Below are positions 25,826 to 34,731 of a stretch of DNA of 64,000 nucleotides, piece after piece. Under the pieces are notes generated by a model. That model searched no databases and had not been told where the DNA came from. It worked only from the letters and a program-made list of their open reading frames with translations. Source of the stretch: Pseudomonas protegens. Lineage in GTDB: Bacteria; Pseudomonadota; Gammaproteobacteria; Pseudomonadales; Pseudomonadaceae. The position numbers were made by a program, and so were the translations under genes. Within the stretch, counting starts at the first letter, position 1; each line of letters begins with the position of its first letter. The stretch spans positions 3,380,501-3,444,500 of the forward strand of contig NZ_CP031396.1 of NCBI RefSeq assembly GCF_003363755.1, written 5' to 3'.

Positions 25826-26589
25826 TGAACACCCCAAACGATCTGCTGCGGGACCGTCGGGTCCTGATTACCGGTGGCGCCCGTGGCCTGGGCTACGCCT
25901 TCGCCGAAGCCATCGCCCGCGCCGGAGCCCGGGTGGTGATTGCCGATGTGCTGGAGCAGCGGGTGCAACAGGCCGCCGTCGACCTGCGCCACCAGGGCCT
26001 GGATGTCCGCGCCCTGAGCCTGGACTTGGCGAACCCCGACGCCATCGACGCTTGTATCAACGCCGCCGTGGAGCTGCTGGGTGGCCTCGACGGCCTGGTG
26101 AACAACGCCTCGATAACCCATTCCGGGGGCAAGAGCTGCGAGCAACTGACCCTGGAAACCTGGGATCAGGTGATGCAGGTCAACGTGCGCGGCACCTGGC
26201 TGATGACCAAGGGCTGCCTGCCGGCCCTGCGCGCCAGCGGGCGCGGGGCCATCGTCAACCTGGCCTCGGACACGCCGCTGTGGGGCGCGCCGAACCTGTT
26301 GGCCTATGTCGCCAGCAAGGGCGCGATCATCGCCATGACCCGCAGCCTGGCGCGGGAGCTGGGCGGCGACGGGATCACCGTCAACGCCATCGCCCCGGGC
26401 CTGGTGCAAGTGGAAGCCACCGCCTACGTACCCGAGGCGCGCCATCGCCTGTACCTGGAACAGCGCGCCCTGCAACGCCCGCAACTGCCCGAGGACGTCA
26501 GCGGCGCGGTGCTGTTCGCCCTGTCCGACCTTGCCCGTTTCATCACTGGACAAACCCTGCCGGTCAACGGCGGGTTCGTCATGCCCTGA
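25822..26589 (+). CDS. SDR-family oxidoreductase, classical type
   Basis: A 255-aa NAD(P)-dependent dehydrogenase. TGGARGLGYAFA is the cofactor loop, LVNNAS the NNAG-type motif, and AYVASKGAI holds the catalytic Tyr/Lys pair. The C-terminal TGQTLPVNGGFVMP ending is typical of FabG-like enzymes. It probably oxidises an alcohol or dihydrodiol intermediate of the catabolic pathway. It is coupled to the permease gene, and the cupin gene follows after 12 bp. Confidence 0.85.
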   Translation: MMNTPNDLLRDRRVLITGGARGLGYAFAEAIARAGARVVIADVLEQRVQQAAVDLRHQGLDVRALSLDLANPDAIDACINAAVELLGGLDGLVNNASITHSGGKSCEQLTLETWDQVMQVNVRGTWLMTKGCLPALRASGRGAIVNLASDTPLWGAPNLLAYVASKGAIIAMTRSLARELGGDGITVNAIAPGLVQVEATAYVPEARHRLYLEQRALQRPQLPEDVSGAVLFALSDLARFITGQTLPVNGGFVMP

Positions 26590-26601
26590 ATGGAGACTGC
26601 C

Positions 26602-27138
26602 ATGACCGATCTATCCGCCAACTCGCAAGCCAAAAGCTGGGAACGCCCGGCCGGGGCCAGCCTGGAAAGCTGGATGAACACGCGCATCGCCCGCTACGCA
26701 ACCCGCCAGTACGACTGGGATGCGCTGAAGTTCCAGGCCGACTACGACCCCAAGTACCGCCGCGCGCAGATGCGCTACATCGGCACCGGCGGCACCGGAG
26801 TCAGCAACGACAGCAACACCGTCCCGGCCGAGCACTTCACCTTTTCCACCATGGTCATCCCCGCCGGCCACGAAGGCCCGTCGCACCTGCACATTGATGT
26901 GGAGGAAGTGTTCTTCGTCCTGCGCGGCAGGCTCAAGCTGGTGCTGGAAAAGGACGGCGAGCGCTTTGAAACCATCCTCAACGAACGTGACCTGGTGTCG
27001 GTGCCGCCGGGGGTGTACCGCGAGGAGATCAACATAGGCGATGAAGACGCGCTGATGTGCGTGATGCTCGGCGCGAAGAAGCCGATCACCCCGACTTACC
27101 CGCCAGAGCACCCTCTGGCTTCGATCAAGCGCGGGTAA
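26602..27138 (+). CDS. Cupin-domain protein
   Basis: A 178-aa single-cupin protein. The metal motif is recognisable as SHLHIDVEEVFFVLRGRLKL (motif 1, with HxH and Glu) and LVSVPPGVYRE (motif 2). It may be a dioxygenase, an isomerase or a binding protein, and the sequence does not decide. The ATG at 26602 follows GGAGA; an earlier in-frame ATG at 26590 directly abuts the SDR stop. It lies inside the catabolic operon. Confidence 0.78.
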   Translation: MTDLSANSQAKSWERPAGASLESWMNTRIARYATRQYDWDALKFQADYDPKYRRAQMRYIGTGGTGVSNDSNTVPAEHFTFSTMVIPAGHEGPSHLHIDVEEVFFVLRGRLKLVLEKDGERFETILNERDLVSVPPGVYREEINIGDEDALMCVMLGAKKPITPTYPPEHPLASIKRG

Positions 27139-27142
27139 GGCC

Positions 27143-28021
27143 ATGTTCCCAGGCCTCTCTCAACCGGCAGCGACGGCGGACCTGAAAGCCCAGCTGGCCC
27201 GGGACTTTCCCCAGCGCCTGGTGACGGCCAGCGGTGGCCGCCAGGCCCTGCGTGAAGGCGGCGCGGGGCCGGCGCTGGTGCTGCTGCACGGCATCGGCTC
27301 CGGGGCGGCCTCCTGGCTGGAAGTCGCACAGCACCTGGCGCCCAAGGCCCGGGTCATTGCCTGGGACGCGCCCGGCTACGGTGACTCCAGCCCGCTGGAA
27401 CCCCCCGCGCCGAAAGCCGAGCACTACGCCGCCCGGCTGCTGCAGATGCTCGATGCGCTGCAGATCGAGCAATGCGTGCTGGTGGGGCACTCCCTGGGCG
27501 CGTTGCCGGCCCTGGCCCTGGCTCGCAGCACCCAGGCCCGGCGGGTCAGCCGCTTGCTGCTGATCAGCCCGGCCCGGGGCTACGGCGCGCCAGCGCTGGC
27601 CGAGCAGGGCCGGCAGGTGCGTCAACAACGCCTGGACACGCTAGAGCGCCTGGGCATCGCCGGCCTGGCCGAACAGCGCAGCGCCCAGATGCTCTCGCCC
27701 TCCGCCACGCCCCAGGCCCTGGCCTGGGTGCGCTGGAACATGGCGCGGCTGAACCCTGCCGGGTATCGCCAGGCCATCGAGCTGCTGTGCGGCGACGATC
27801 TGCTGCGCCATGGCCCACCCGGCATGCCCTGCGAAGTGCATTGCGGCGCAGCCGACCGCATCACCCCGGCCGAGGGTTGCCGGACCCTGGCCAAGGCGCT
27901 GGGCGCGCGCTTCAACCTGATCGCCGACGCGGGCCACGCCAGCCCCGTCGAACAACCGCTGGTGGTGGCGGGCCGCCTGGCCTGCGCCATCGAAGAATCC
28001 CTGACAGGTAGACCCCTATGA
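27143..28021 (+). CDS. Alpha/beta hydrolase
   Basis: A 292-aa alpha/beta-hydrolase. The oxyanion HG motif is in VLLHGIGSGAASW, the nucleophile Ser117 is in GHSLG, the acid is in CGAADRIT, and the His is in ADAGHASPVE. Enzymes of this size in aromatic pathways often hydrolyse ring-fission products (C-C hydrolase) or enol lactones, which would fit the extradiol-type protein encoded at 33739. Its stop overlaps the IclR start (ATGA). Confidence 0.85.
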   Translation: MFPGLSQPAATADLKAQLARDFPQRLVTASGGRQALREGGAGPALVLLHGIGSGAASWLEVAQHLAPKARVIAWDAPGYGDSSPLEPPAPKAEHYAARLLQMLDALQIEQCVLVGHSLGALPALALARSTQARRVSRLLLISPARGYGAPALAEQGRQVRQQRLDTLERLGIAGLAEQRSAQMLSPSATPQALAWVRWNMARLNPAGYRQAIELLCGDDLLRHGPPGMPCEVHCGAADRITPAEGCRTLAKALGARFNLIADAGHASPVEQPLVVAGRLACAIEESLTGRPL

Positions 28022-28851
28022 ACGACGCCGATCCGCTGAAGGACCCTCAGGACAAATACATAGTCCCGGGCCTGGAACGGGGCCTGTTGCTGCTGTGCGA
28101 GTTCAGCCGCAGCAACCGCACCCTCACTGCCCCGGAGCTGGCCCGGCGCCTGGCCCTGCCGCGCTCGACCATCTTCCGTCTGCTGACCACCCTGGAAACC
28201 ATGGGTTTCGTCACCCGCAGCGGCAATGAATACCGCCTGGGCATGTCGGTGCTGCGCCTGGGCTTCGAATACCTGGCGTCGCTGGAGCTCACCGAGCTGG
28301 GCCAGCCACTGCTGGCGCGGCTGTGCGACCGCCTCAACTACCCGAGCAACCTGGTGGTGCGCGACGGTCGCTCGATCGTCTACGTGGCCAAGGTTTCGCC
28401 ACCTTCGGTGTTCTCCAGCGCGGTCAGTGTCGGCACCCGCCTGCCGGCCCACGCCACGGTGCTCGGCCGCGTGCTGCTGGGGGATTTGTCCCTGGCCGAG
28501 CTGCGCGAGCTGTACCCGGAGGAACACCTGGAACAGCACTCCCCCAGCACGCCAAACACCGTGATGGCGCTGTTCGACATGGTCCAGGCCGACCGCCAGC
28601 GCGGCTTTGTCAGCGGCGAAGGGTTCTTCGAGCCGAGCATTTCCACGGTGGCGGCCCCGGTGCGTGATCAGAGCGGCAGCATCGTCGCCGCCTTAGGAGT
28701 GACCATCGCCACCGCCCAGGTCGGCCACATCAACTACAACGAACTGCTGCTGCAGGTACGCCGCAGCGCCGACGAGCTGTCGCGCCTGCTCAACTACAAC
28801 AGCGCCGCCCACAACGGGCTGCCGCGGGTCACCGCCTTGATGAGGGATTGA
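28018..28851 (+). CDS. IclR-family transcriptional regulator of the catabolic block
   Basis: A 277-aa regulator. The N-terminal winged HTH (about residues 14-80: GLERGLLLLCEFSRSN, then TAPELARRLALPRSTIFRLL) is followed by the IclR effector domain (SNLVVRDGRSIVYVAKV, then AHATVLGRVLLG). It is the only regulator inside the block and is encoded within the operon itself. It is therefore the best candidate for binding the 18-bp palindromes upstream of the ABC operon and of the porin gene. Effector unknown. The next gene follows 1 bp after its stop. Confidence 0.88.
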   Translation: MNDADPLKDPQDKYIVPGLERGLLLLCEFSRSNRTLTAPELARRLALPRSTIFRLLTTLETMGFVTRSGNEYRLGMSVLRLGFEYLASLELTELGQPLLARLCDRLNYPSNLVVRDGRSIVYVAKVSPPSVFSSAVSVGTRLPAHATVLGRVLLGDLSLAELRELYPEEHLEQHSPSTPNTVMALFDMVQADRQRGFVSGEGFFEPSISTVAAPVRDQSGSIVAALGVTIATAQVGHINYNELLLQVRRSADELSRLLNYNSAAHNGLPRVTALMRD

Positions 28852-28852
28852 A

Positions 28853-29650
28853 ATGAGCCTTTATCAACTGCAAGGCCGCACGGCCATCGTCACTGGCGGC
28901 TCCTCGGGCATCGGCCTGGCCTGCGTCGAACTGCTGCTGCAGGCTGGCGCCAAGGTGGCCTTCTGTGGCCGCGATCCGGGCCGCCTGCAAGCGGCGGAAC
29001 ACAGCCTGCGCGAACGTTTCCCCGAGGCGCAGCTGCTGGCGCGGGTCTGCGATGTGCTCGATGCCGACGCCATGGAAGCCTTCGCCAGCGCCAGCCTGAA
29101 AGCCCTGGGCCCGGCCAGCGTACTGGTCAACAACGCCGGGCAAGGCCGGGTGTCGACCTTCGCCGACACCAGCGCCGCGGCCTGGAGCGAAGAGTTCAAC
29201 CTCAAGTTGTTCTCGGTGATCAACCCGGTGCACGCCTTCAAGCCCCAGCTCGATGGCCAGCCCGCAGCGGCAATCGTCTGCGTCAACTCGCTGCTGGCGC
29301 GCCAGCCAGAACCACACATGGTGGCCACGTCCGCGGCCCGCGCCGGGGTGCTGAATCTGGTGCGCTCATTGGCCAGCGAGTTCGCCGCCGATGGCATCCG
29401 GGTCAACGGCATCCTCTTGGGCCTGGTGGAGTCTGGGCAATGGCGCCGGCGCTTCGAAGCCCGGGAGGAGCGCCACCTCGACTGGATGCAGTGGACCGCC
29501 CAACTGGCCCAGCGCAAACAGATTCCCCTGGGACGCCTGGGCCTGCCGATCGAGGCAGCTCAAGCCATCCTGTTCCTGGCCTCGCCTCTAAGCGCTTACA
29601 CCACGGGCAGCCATATCGATGTTTCCGGAGGCCTCTGCCGCCATGCGTAA
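28853..29650 (+). CDS. Atypical SDR-family protein lacking the Tyr-Lys pair
   Basis: A 265-aa SDR-fold protein. The cofactor motif TGGSSGIG and LVNNAG are intact, and Ser146 aligns with the catalytic Ser. Where Tyr-x-x-x-Lys is expected it reads Thr159-S-A-A-Arg163, so the classical proton relay is missing. CDD subgroup cd05344 (typified, as I recall, by a PAO1 protein from the homologous cluster) is described as lacking a perfect tetrad, so the loss seems ancestral, not a recent mutation. It may use another residue or act as a binding or non-redox protein. Confidence 0.75.
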   Translation: MSLYQLQGRTAIVTGGSSGIGLACVELLLQAGAKVAFCGRDPGRLQAAEHSLRERFPEAQLLARVCDVLDADAMEAFASASLKALGPASVLVNNAGQGRVSTFADTSAAAWSEEFNLKLFSVINPVHAFKPQLDGQPAAAIVCVNSLLARQPEPHMVATSAARAGVLNLVRSLASEFAADGIRVNGILLGLVESGQWRRRFEAREERHLDWMQWTAQLAQRKQIPLGRLGLPIEAAQAILFLASPLSAYTTGSHIDVSGGLCRHA

Positions 29651-31325
29651 TGAACCAATGGTCACCGTCGGAGCGGTCATCACCGCCTTTCTCGAACAGT
29701 GCGACGTCAAGGCCGCCTTTGGCGTGATCTCGATCCACAACATGCCGATCCTCGATGCCTTCGCGGTGCGCGGCAATATCCGCTTCGTCATGGCCCGGGG
29801 CGAAGCCGGGGCGGCCAACATGGCCGACGCCTATGCCCGGGCCAGCGGCGGCCTGGGGGTGTGCCTGACCTCCACCGGCACCGCGGCAGGCAATGCCGCC
29901 GGCGCCCTGGTCGAAGCCTTGACCGCCGGCACGCCCTTGCTGCACCTGACCGGGCAGATCGAAACCCCCTACCTGGACCAGGAACTGGCCTACATCCACG
30001 AAGCCCGGGACCAGCTGAGCATGCTCAAGGCGGTGTCCAAAGCGGCCTTCCGGGTGCGCAGCGTGGAAACCGCCCTGAGTACCCTGAAGCTGGCGGTGCA
30101 GACCGCCCTGACCGCGCCCAGCGGGCCGGTGAGTGTGGAAATCCCCATCGACATCCAGTCGACCCTGATCCCCATGCCCACGGACCTCTCGCCCTTGCCA
30201 GTGGCCGTGGCGGTGCCCGCCGCCGAGGCCCTGGACCAACTGGCCGAACGCCTGGCGCAAGCCCGTCGGCCGCTGCTCTGGCTGGGCGGCGGGGCGCGGC
30301 ACGCCGGGCCTCAGGGCAAGCGCTTGATGGACCTGGGGCTGGGGATCATCACCTCGACCCAGGGCCGGGGCGTGGTCAACGAGGACGATGAACGCTGCCT
30401 TGGCGCCTTCTCGCAGAACAAACAGGTCGAGCAGTTCCTGCAAAGCTGCGACGCGCTGCTGATCGCCGGCTCACGCCTGCGCAGCAACGAGACCTTCAAG
30501 TACAGCCTGAAGCTGCCCCACAACACGTTGCGCATCGACGCCAACCCGGCCATCGAAGGCCGCAGCTACCCCAGCGAGCTGTTTGTCTGTGGCGATGCCG
30601 CCCTGGCCCTGGAAGGCCTGGCCGACCGCCTTGAAGGACGCCTGCACGGCGACCCGGAGTTCCTCGCTGAACTCAAGACGGTGCGCGCCGCCTCGCGCCA
30701 GCAGTTGCTGGCGGACCTGGGGCCCTACTCGGCCATGGTCGAGCAGTTGCAGACCCACACTGGCCGCGACTTCACCTGGGTGCGCGACGTGACCCTGTCC
30801 AACAGCCTCTGGGGCAACCGCCTGCTGACCCTCTATCACCCGCGCTGCGGCATCCACGCCCTGGGCGGCGGTATCGGCCAGGGCCTGGCCATGGGCATCG
30901 GCGCCGCCGTTGCCGCAGCGGTCAATGCGCCGCAGCGCAAGGTCTTTGCCCTGGCCGGCGACGGCGGTTTCATCCTCAACCTGGGTGAGCTGGCGACCCT
31001 GGTCCAGGAGCGCGTCAACCTGGTGATCCTGCTGATGAACGACCAGCGCTACGGGGTCATCCGCAACATCCAGGACGCGGTCTACGGCAGCCGTCACTGC
31101 TACGTCGACCTGCACACACCGGACTACAGCAAGCTCGCCGAATCCATTGGCCTGCGTCACGGCCGGGTCAGCGACCTCAAGGATTTCGGCGCCCTGCTGG
31201 ACCGCGCCCAGAGCGAGCCCGGCCCCTTCCTGCTGGAGGTGGACATGCTCAGCGTCGGCAACTTCGCCACCGCGTTCGCCGGGCCGCCCAACAGCGAAAC
31301 CCAAGCCCAGAAAGCCAATGCCTGA
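29643..31325 (+). CDS. ThDP-dependent enzyme, acetolactate-synthase-like
   Basis: A 560-aa thiamine-diphosphate enzyme with the three-domain layout of the acetolactate synthase / benzoylformate decarboxylase family. Glu54 (in ARGEAGAANMADAY) is the cofactor-activating Glu. The ThDP/Mg motif is GDGGFILNLGELATL ... LLMND. It could decarboxylate a 2-keto acid or carry out a carboligation. The start at 29643 overlaps the SDR stop by 8 bp. It is followed 10 bp later by aspartate dehydrogenase, a pairing I also recall from the homologous PAO1 cluster. Confidence 0.83.
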   Translation: MRNEPMVTVGAVITAFLEQCDVKAAFGVISIHNMPILDAFAVRGNIRFVMARGEAGAANMADAYARASGGLGVCLTSTGTAAGNAAGALVEALTAGTPLLHLTGQIETPYLDQELAYIHEARDQLSMLKAVSKAAFRVRSVETALSTLKLAVQTALTAPSGPVSVEIPIDIQSTLIPMPTDLSPLPVAVAVPAAEALDQLAERLAQARRPLLWLGGGARHAGPQGKRLMDLGLGIITSTQGRGVVNEDDERCLGAFSQNKQVEQFLQSCDALLIAGSRLRSNETFKYSLKLPHNTLRIDANPAIEGRSYPSELFVCGDAALALEGLADRLEGRLHGDPEFLAELKTVRAASRQQLLADLGPYSAMVEQLQTHTGRDFTWVRDVTLSNSLWGNRLLTLYHPRCGIHALGGGIGQGLAMGIGAAVAAAVNAPQRKVFALAGDGGFILNLGELATLVQERVNLVILLMNDQRYGVIRNIQDAVYGSRHCYVDLHTPDYSKLAESIGLRHGRVSDLKDFGALLDRAQSEPGPFLLEVDMLSVGNFATAFAGPPNSETQAQKANA

Positions 31326-31335
31326 GGAATGCGCC

Positions 31336-32139
31336 ATGTTGCACATCACCATGATCGGCTGCGGGGCCATTGGCCTCGGCGTACTGGAACTGCTGGAACA
31401 GGACCGGCAACTGCGGGTGGACCGGGTAATCGTTTCGCCCGGCTCCGAAGCCGCCGCCCGTCAGCGCCTGGCCCGCTTGCAGCATCCACCCCAGGTGCTC
31501 AGCGCCCTGCCAGCCGAGGCTCGGCCCGACCTGCTGCTGGAATGCGCCGGCCACCAGGCCCTGGAGGAACACGTACTGCCCGCGCTGGAACGGGGCATCG
31601 CCTGCCTGATCGTCTCGGTGGGCGCGCTCTCGCAGCCGGGCCTGGTGGAGCGCCTGGAAGCCGCGGCCGAGCGCGGCCGAACCCGTATCGAGCTGCTGCC
31701 GGGGGCCATCGGCGGCATCGACGCGCTGTCGGCGGCCAAGGTCGGCGGCCTGGACTCGGTGGACTACACCGGGCGCAAACCGGCCCGGGCCTGGAAAAAC
31801 ACCCCTGGCGAACAGGCCTGCGACCTGGAGCGCATCAGCCAAGCCACGGTGATTTTCCAGGGCAGCGCCCGTGAAGCCGCGCGGCTGTACCCGAGGAACG
31901 CCAACGTCGCCGCCACCCTGTCCCTGGCCGGGATCGGCCTGGACCGAACCCGGGTGACGCTGATCGCCGACCCCCACAGTGACGAGAACGTCCACCAGTT
32001 CCAGGCCCGAGGTGCCTTTGGCGGCTTTGAACTGAGCCTGCGGGGCAAGCCGTTGGCGGCCAATCCCAAGACGTCGGCACTGACCGTCTACAGCGTGATC
32101 CGGGCCCTGGGCAACCACGCCCACGGCCTATCCATATGA
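31336..32139 (+). CDS. L-aspartate dehydrogenase (NadX-like)
   Basis: A 267-aa NAD(P)-dependent dehydrogenase that interconverts aspartate and iminoaspartate/oxaloacetate plus ammonia. MIGCGAIGLGVLELL is the dinucleotide loop; LLPGAIGGIDAL, then PRNANVAATLSLAG, then the active-site region DPHSDENVHQF match AspDH. A PAO1 homologue (PA3505 by recollection) has been shown to be an L-aspartate dehydrogenase. GAGGAA precedes the ATG at 31336. In a catabolic operon it may act on an aspartate-like intermediate rather than feed NAD synthesis. Confidence 0.85.
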   Translation: MLHITMIGCGAIGLGVLELLEQDRQLRVDRVIVSPGSEAAARQRLARLQHPPQVLSALPAEARPDLLLECAGHQALEEHVLPALERGIACLIVSVGALSQPGLVERLEAAAERGRTRIELLPGAIGGIDALSAAKVGGLDSVDYTGRKPARAWKNTPGEQACDLERISQATVIFQGSAREAARLYPRNANVAATLSLAGIGLDRTRVTLIADPHSDENVHQFQARGAFGGFELSLRGKPLAANPKTSALTVYSVIRALGNHAHGLSI

Positions 32140-32161
32140 GTAAGAGCAGCGCCAAGCGTTG

Positions 32162-32215
32162 AGCTACAAGCGGCAAGTCAAAGCGCACGCAGCGCTCTTG
32201 CCGTCACTTGTAGCT
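32162..32215 (+). repeat. Long hairpin between AspDH and aldehyde dehydrogenase genes
   Basis: AGCTACAAG-CGGCAAG (32162-32177) pairs with CTTGCCG (32197-32203) and CTTGTAGCT (32207-32215), with an inner AGCGC/GCGCT pair, giving about 21 base pairs with a 3-nt bulge. Further AGCTTGCAGCTTGCAGCT repeats follow. It is probably a REP-type element that may end or stabilise the upstream transcript. Confidence 0.75.
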
Positions 32216-32245
32216 TGCGGCTTGCAGCTTGCAGCTGAGGTTTTT

Positions 32246-33742
32246 ATGAACGTCGAGCAGTCGTTACCCATTTGCATTGCCGGTGATTGGCGCCTGGGCC
32301 GTGGAGCCCGCTATGCCAGCCGCTACCCCGCCACCAACGAGGTGGTGGCCTGGCTCAATGCCGCCGATCTGCAGGATGTCGAGGAGGCGGTGCAGGGCGC
32401 CCACCAGGCGTTTCTGCACAGCGGCTGGGCCCAGCGCCAACCCCATGAGCGGGCGGCGGTGCTGCTGCGCATCGCCGGGCTGATCCGTGAGCGCAGCGAG
32501 GAGCTGGCGCAGTTGCAACGCCAGGACAACGGCAAGCCGATCAATGAAACCCGGGCTCTGGTGGCCAGTGCGGCTGCGACCTTTCAGTTCTTCGCCGCCG
32601 CCTGCGAAACCCTGGAAGAAACCATCACCCCATCCCGGGGGGATTTCGTCAGCATGAGCGTCTACGAACCCATGGGCGTGATCGCCGCGATCACCCCCTG
32701 GAATTCGCCCATCGCCAGTGAGGCGCAGAAGATCGCGCCGGCCCTGGCGGCCGGCAATGCGGTGGTGGTCAAACCGGCGGAAATCACCCCGCTGCTGGCC
32801 CTGCAGCTGGCGCGCATCTGTGACGACGCCGGGCTGCCCAAGGGGCTGGTCAGCGTGCTGCCGGGCAAGGGCTCGCTGCTGGGGGACGCCCTGACCCGCC
32901 ATCCCCTGGTGAAAAAGGTCTCGTTCACCGGTGGCACCCGCACTGGCAAGCACATCGCCCACATCGCCGCCGACAAGATGATGCCGGTGTCCCTGGAGCT
33001 GGGCGGCAAGTCGCCGACCATCGTGCTCGACGACGCCGACCTCGACCACGCCGTGGCCGGGGTGCTGTACGGCATCTTCAGTTCCTCGGGCGAGGCCTGT
33101 ATCGCCGGGTCGCGGCTGTTTGTCGCCCGGCGCCTGTACCAGCCGTTCATGGACCGACTGGTGGACGCGGCGAGCCGGCTGCGGGTCGGCGACCCGGCGC
33201 ACGAGCGCACCCAGATGGGACCGCTGATCAGCGCCGAGCACCGTGAGTCGGTAGAGCGCTATGTGGCCCTGGGCCTGGCCGCCGGCGGCTGCCTGCGCCT
33301 GGGCGGTGAGCGCTTGCGCGGCGCGGCCTACGAGCGGGGTTTCTACTACCCGCCGACCATCCTGGAAGGACTCGGCAACCAGCAGCAGGTGTGCCAGGAG
33401 GAGATCTTCGGCCCAGTGCTGGTGGCCCTGCCCTTCGAGGATGAAGCGCAGTTGCTGGAACAGGCCAACGACAGCCTGTATGCCCTCGCGGCCGGGATCT
33501 GGAGCCGCGACTACAAGCGCGCCTGGGCCCTGGGCCGCAAGCTCCAGGCCGGCACGGTGTGGATCAACACCTACAAACAGTTCTCGATTTCCACCCCCTT
33601 CGGCGGCTGGCGCGACAGCGGCCTGGGCCGGGAAAAGGGCCGCCTGGGGATCCTGCAGTACATGGAACAGAAGAGCCTCTACTGGGGCATGAATTCACAA
33701 CCACTGGCCTGGGCCGGTCTGGGCAACGAGGTAGCGCAATGA
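32246..33742 (+). CDS. Aldehyde dehydrogenase
   Basis: A 498-aa NAD(P)-dependent ALDH. Visible features: TPWNSPI (substrate/cofactor loop), the GGTRTG cofactor turn, LELGGKSPTIV with the general-base Glu, and the catalytic Cys in GEACIAGSR. Closest in style to betaine-aldehyde / hydroxymuconic-semialdehyde dehydrogenases, so it may oxidise a ring-fission semialdehyde (inference). TGAGG precedes the ATG at 32246. The stop overlaps the VOC gene start. Confidence 0.88.
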   Translation: MNVEQSLPICIAGDWRLGRGARYASRYPATNEVVAWLNAADLQDVEEAVQGAHQAFLHSGWAQRQPHERAAVLLRIAGLIRERSEELAQLQRQDNGKPINETRALVASAAATFQFFAAACETLEETITPSRGDFVSMSVYEPMGVIAAITPWNSPIASEAQKIAPALAAGNAVVVKPAEITPLLALQLARICDDAGLPKGLVSVLPGKGSLLGDALTRHPLVKKVSFTGGTRTGKHIAHIAADKMMPVSLELGGKSPTIVLDDADLDHAVAGVLYGIFSSSGEACIAGSRLFVARRLYQPFMDRLVDAASRLRVGDPAHERTQMGPLISAEHRESVERYVALGLAAGGCLRLGGERLRGAAYERGFYYPPTILEGLGNQQQVCQEEIFGPVLVALPFEDEAQLLEQANDSLYALAAGIWSRDYKRAWALGRKLQAGTVWINTYKQFSISTPFGGWRDSGLGREKGRLGILQYMEQKSLYWGMNSQPLAWAGLGNEVAQ

Positions 33743-34704
33743 GTGTTCTGGGCATTGATGAAGTCACTTACGGCGTCGAGGACCTCGACACCTGCGTGCG
33801 GTTTTTCCGCGACTGGGGCCTGCAGCAGGTCAGCGCCCGGGCGGATGAGGTGGTCTTTGAAACCCTCAACGGCTGTCGCGTGGTGCTGGCGGACCTGAAC
33901 CGTCCCGGCCTGCCGCCGGCGATCGAAGCTGGTTCCACGGTGCGCGAAGTGGTCTGGGGCGTGGAAAACGCCGCCGACCTGGCGTTGTACCGCCAGCGCA
34001 TCGCCAGCGACCCGGGTTTCGTCGAAGCCGACGGGTATATCGGCTGCACCGACCCCAACGGTCTGGCCATCCGCTTGCAGGTGACCCGCAAGCGCGCCCT
34101 GGACATCGAGTGCAGTGGCCACAACACCTGGCAGACCAAGGGCCGGATCAACAAGCCGGCGCCGATCTACGAACGCGCCACACCGATCGAGGTCGGCCAC
34201 GTGGTGTTTTTCGTCAAGGACGTGAACGCCTGCGAAGCCTTCTACAGCGAGCGCTTCGACTTCCAGGCCTCGGACCGCTACCCGGATCGTGGGGCCTTTT
34301 TGCGCAGCGCCGAGGAAGGCGGCCATCACGACCTGTTCATGCTGCAACTGCCGGCGCCGCGGGCCGGACTCAACCATGTGGCCTTCACCGTGCGCGATGT
34401 GCATGAGGTGTTTGGCGGCGGCATGCACATTTCCCGTTGCGGCTGGAGCACGGAAATCGGCCCGGGCCGGCACCCGGTGTCGTCGGCGTTCTTCTGGTAC
34501 TTCAAGAACCCCGCCGGGGCCCTGGTGGAGTACTACGCCGACGAGGACCAACTGACCGGGCAATGGCAGCCCCGCAGCTTCGAGCCCGGGCCCACGGTGT
34601 TCGCCGAATGGGCGATTGCCGGTGGCATCGACGGCCACACCCGGCGCCAGCCACACGTCGAGGCGCCCCAGGGCAAATTTCTCACTGATAAACCCAAAGC
34701 CTGA
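33739..34704 (+). CDS. Extradiol-dioxygenase-like VOC protein
   Basis: A 321-aa two-domain vicinal-oxygen-chelate protein. The C-terminal domain keeps the 2-His-1-carboxylate iron triad expected of catechol 2,3-dioxygenases: His154 (VGHVVFFVKD), His213 (LNHVAFTVRD) and Glu264 (LVEYYAD). The N-terminal domain is the degenerate repeat, as usual. It probably opens an aromatic or heteroaromatic diol ring. Coupled by ATGA to the aldehyde dehydrogenase gene. Confidence 0.83.
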   Translation: MSVLGIDEVTYGVEDLDTCVRFFRDWGLQQVSARADEVVFETLNGCRVVLADLNRPGLPPAIEAGSTVREVVWGVENAADLALYRQRIASDPGFVEADGYIGCTDPNGLAIRLQVTRKRALDIECSGHNTWQTKGRINKPAPIYERATPIEVGHVVFFVKDVNACEAFYSERFDFQASDRYPDRGAFLRSAEEGGHHDLFMLQLPAPRAGLNHVAFTVRDVHEVFGGGMHISRCGWSTEIGPGRHPVSSAFFWYFKNPAGALVEYYADEDQLTGQWQPRSFEPGPTVFAEWAIAGGIDGHTRRQPHVEAPQGKFLTDKPKA

Positions 34705-34731
34705 GCAGCCCCCGTAAAGGAGACCCATGAC

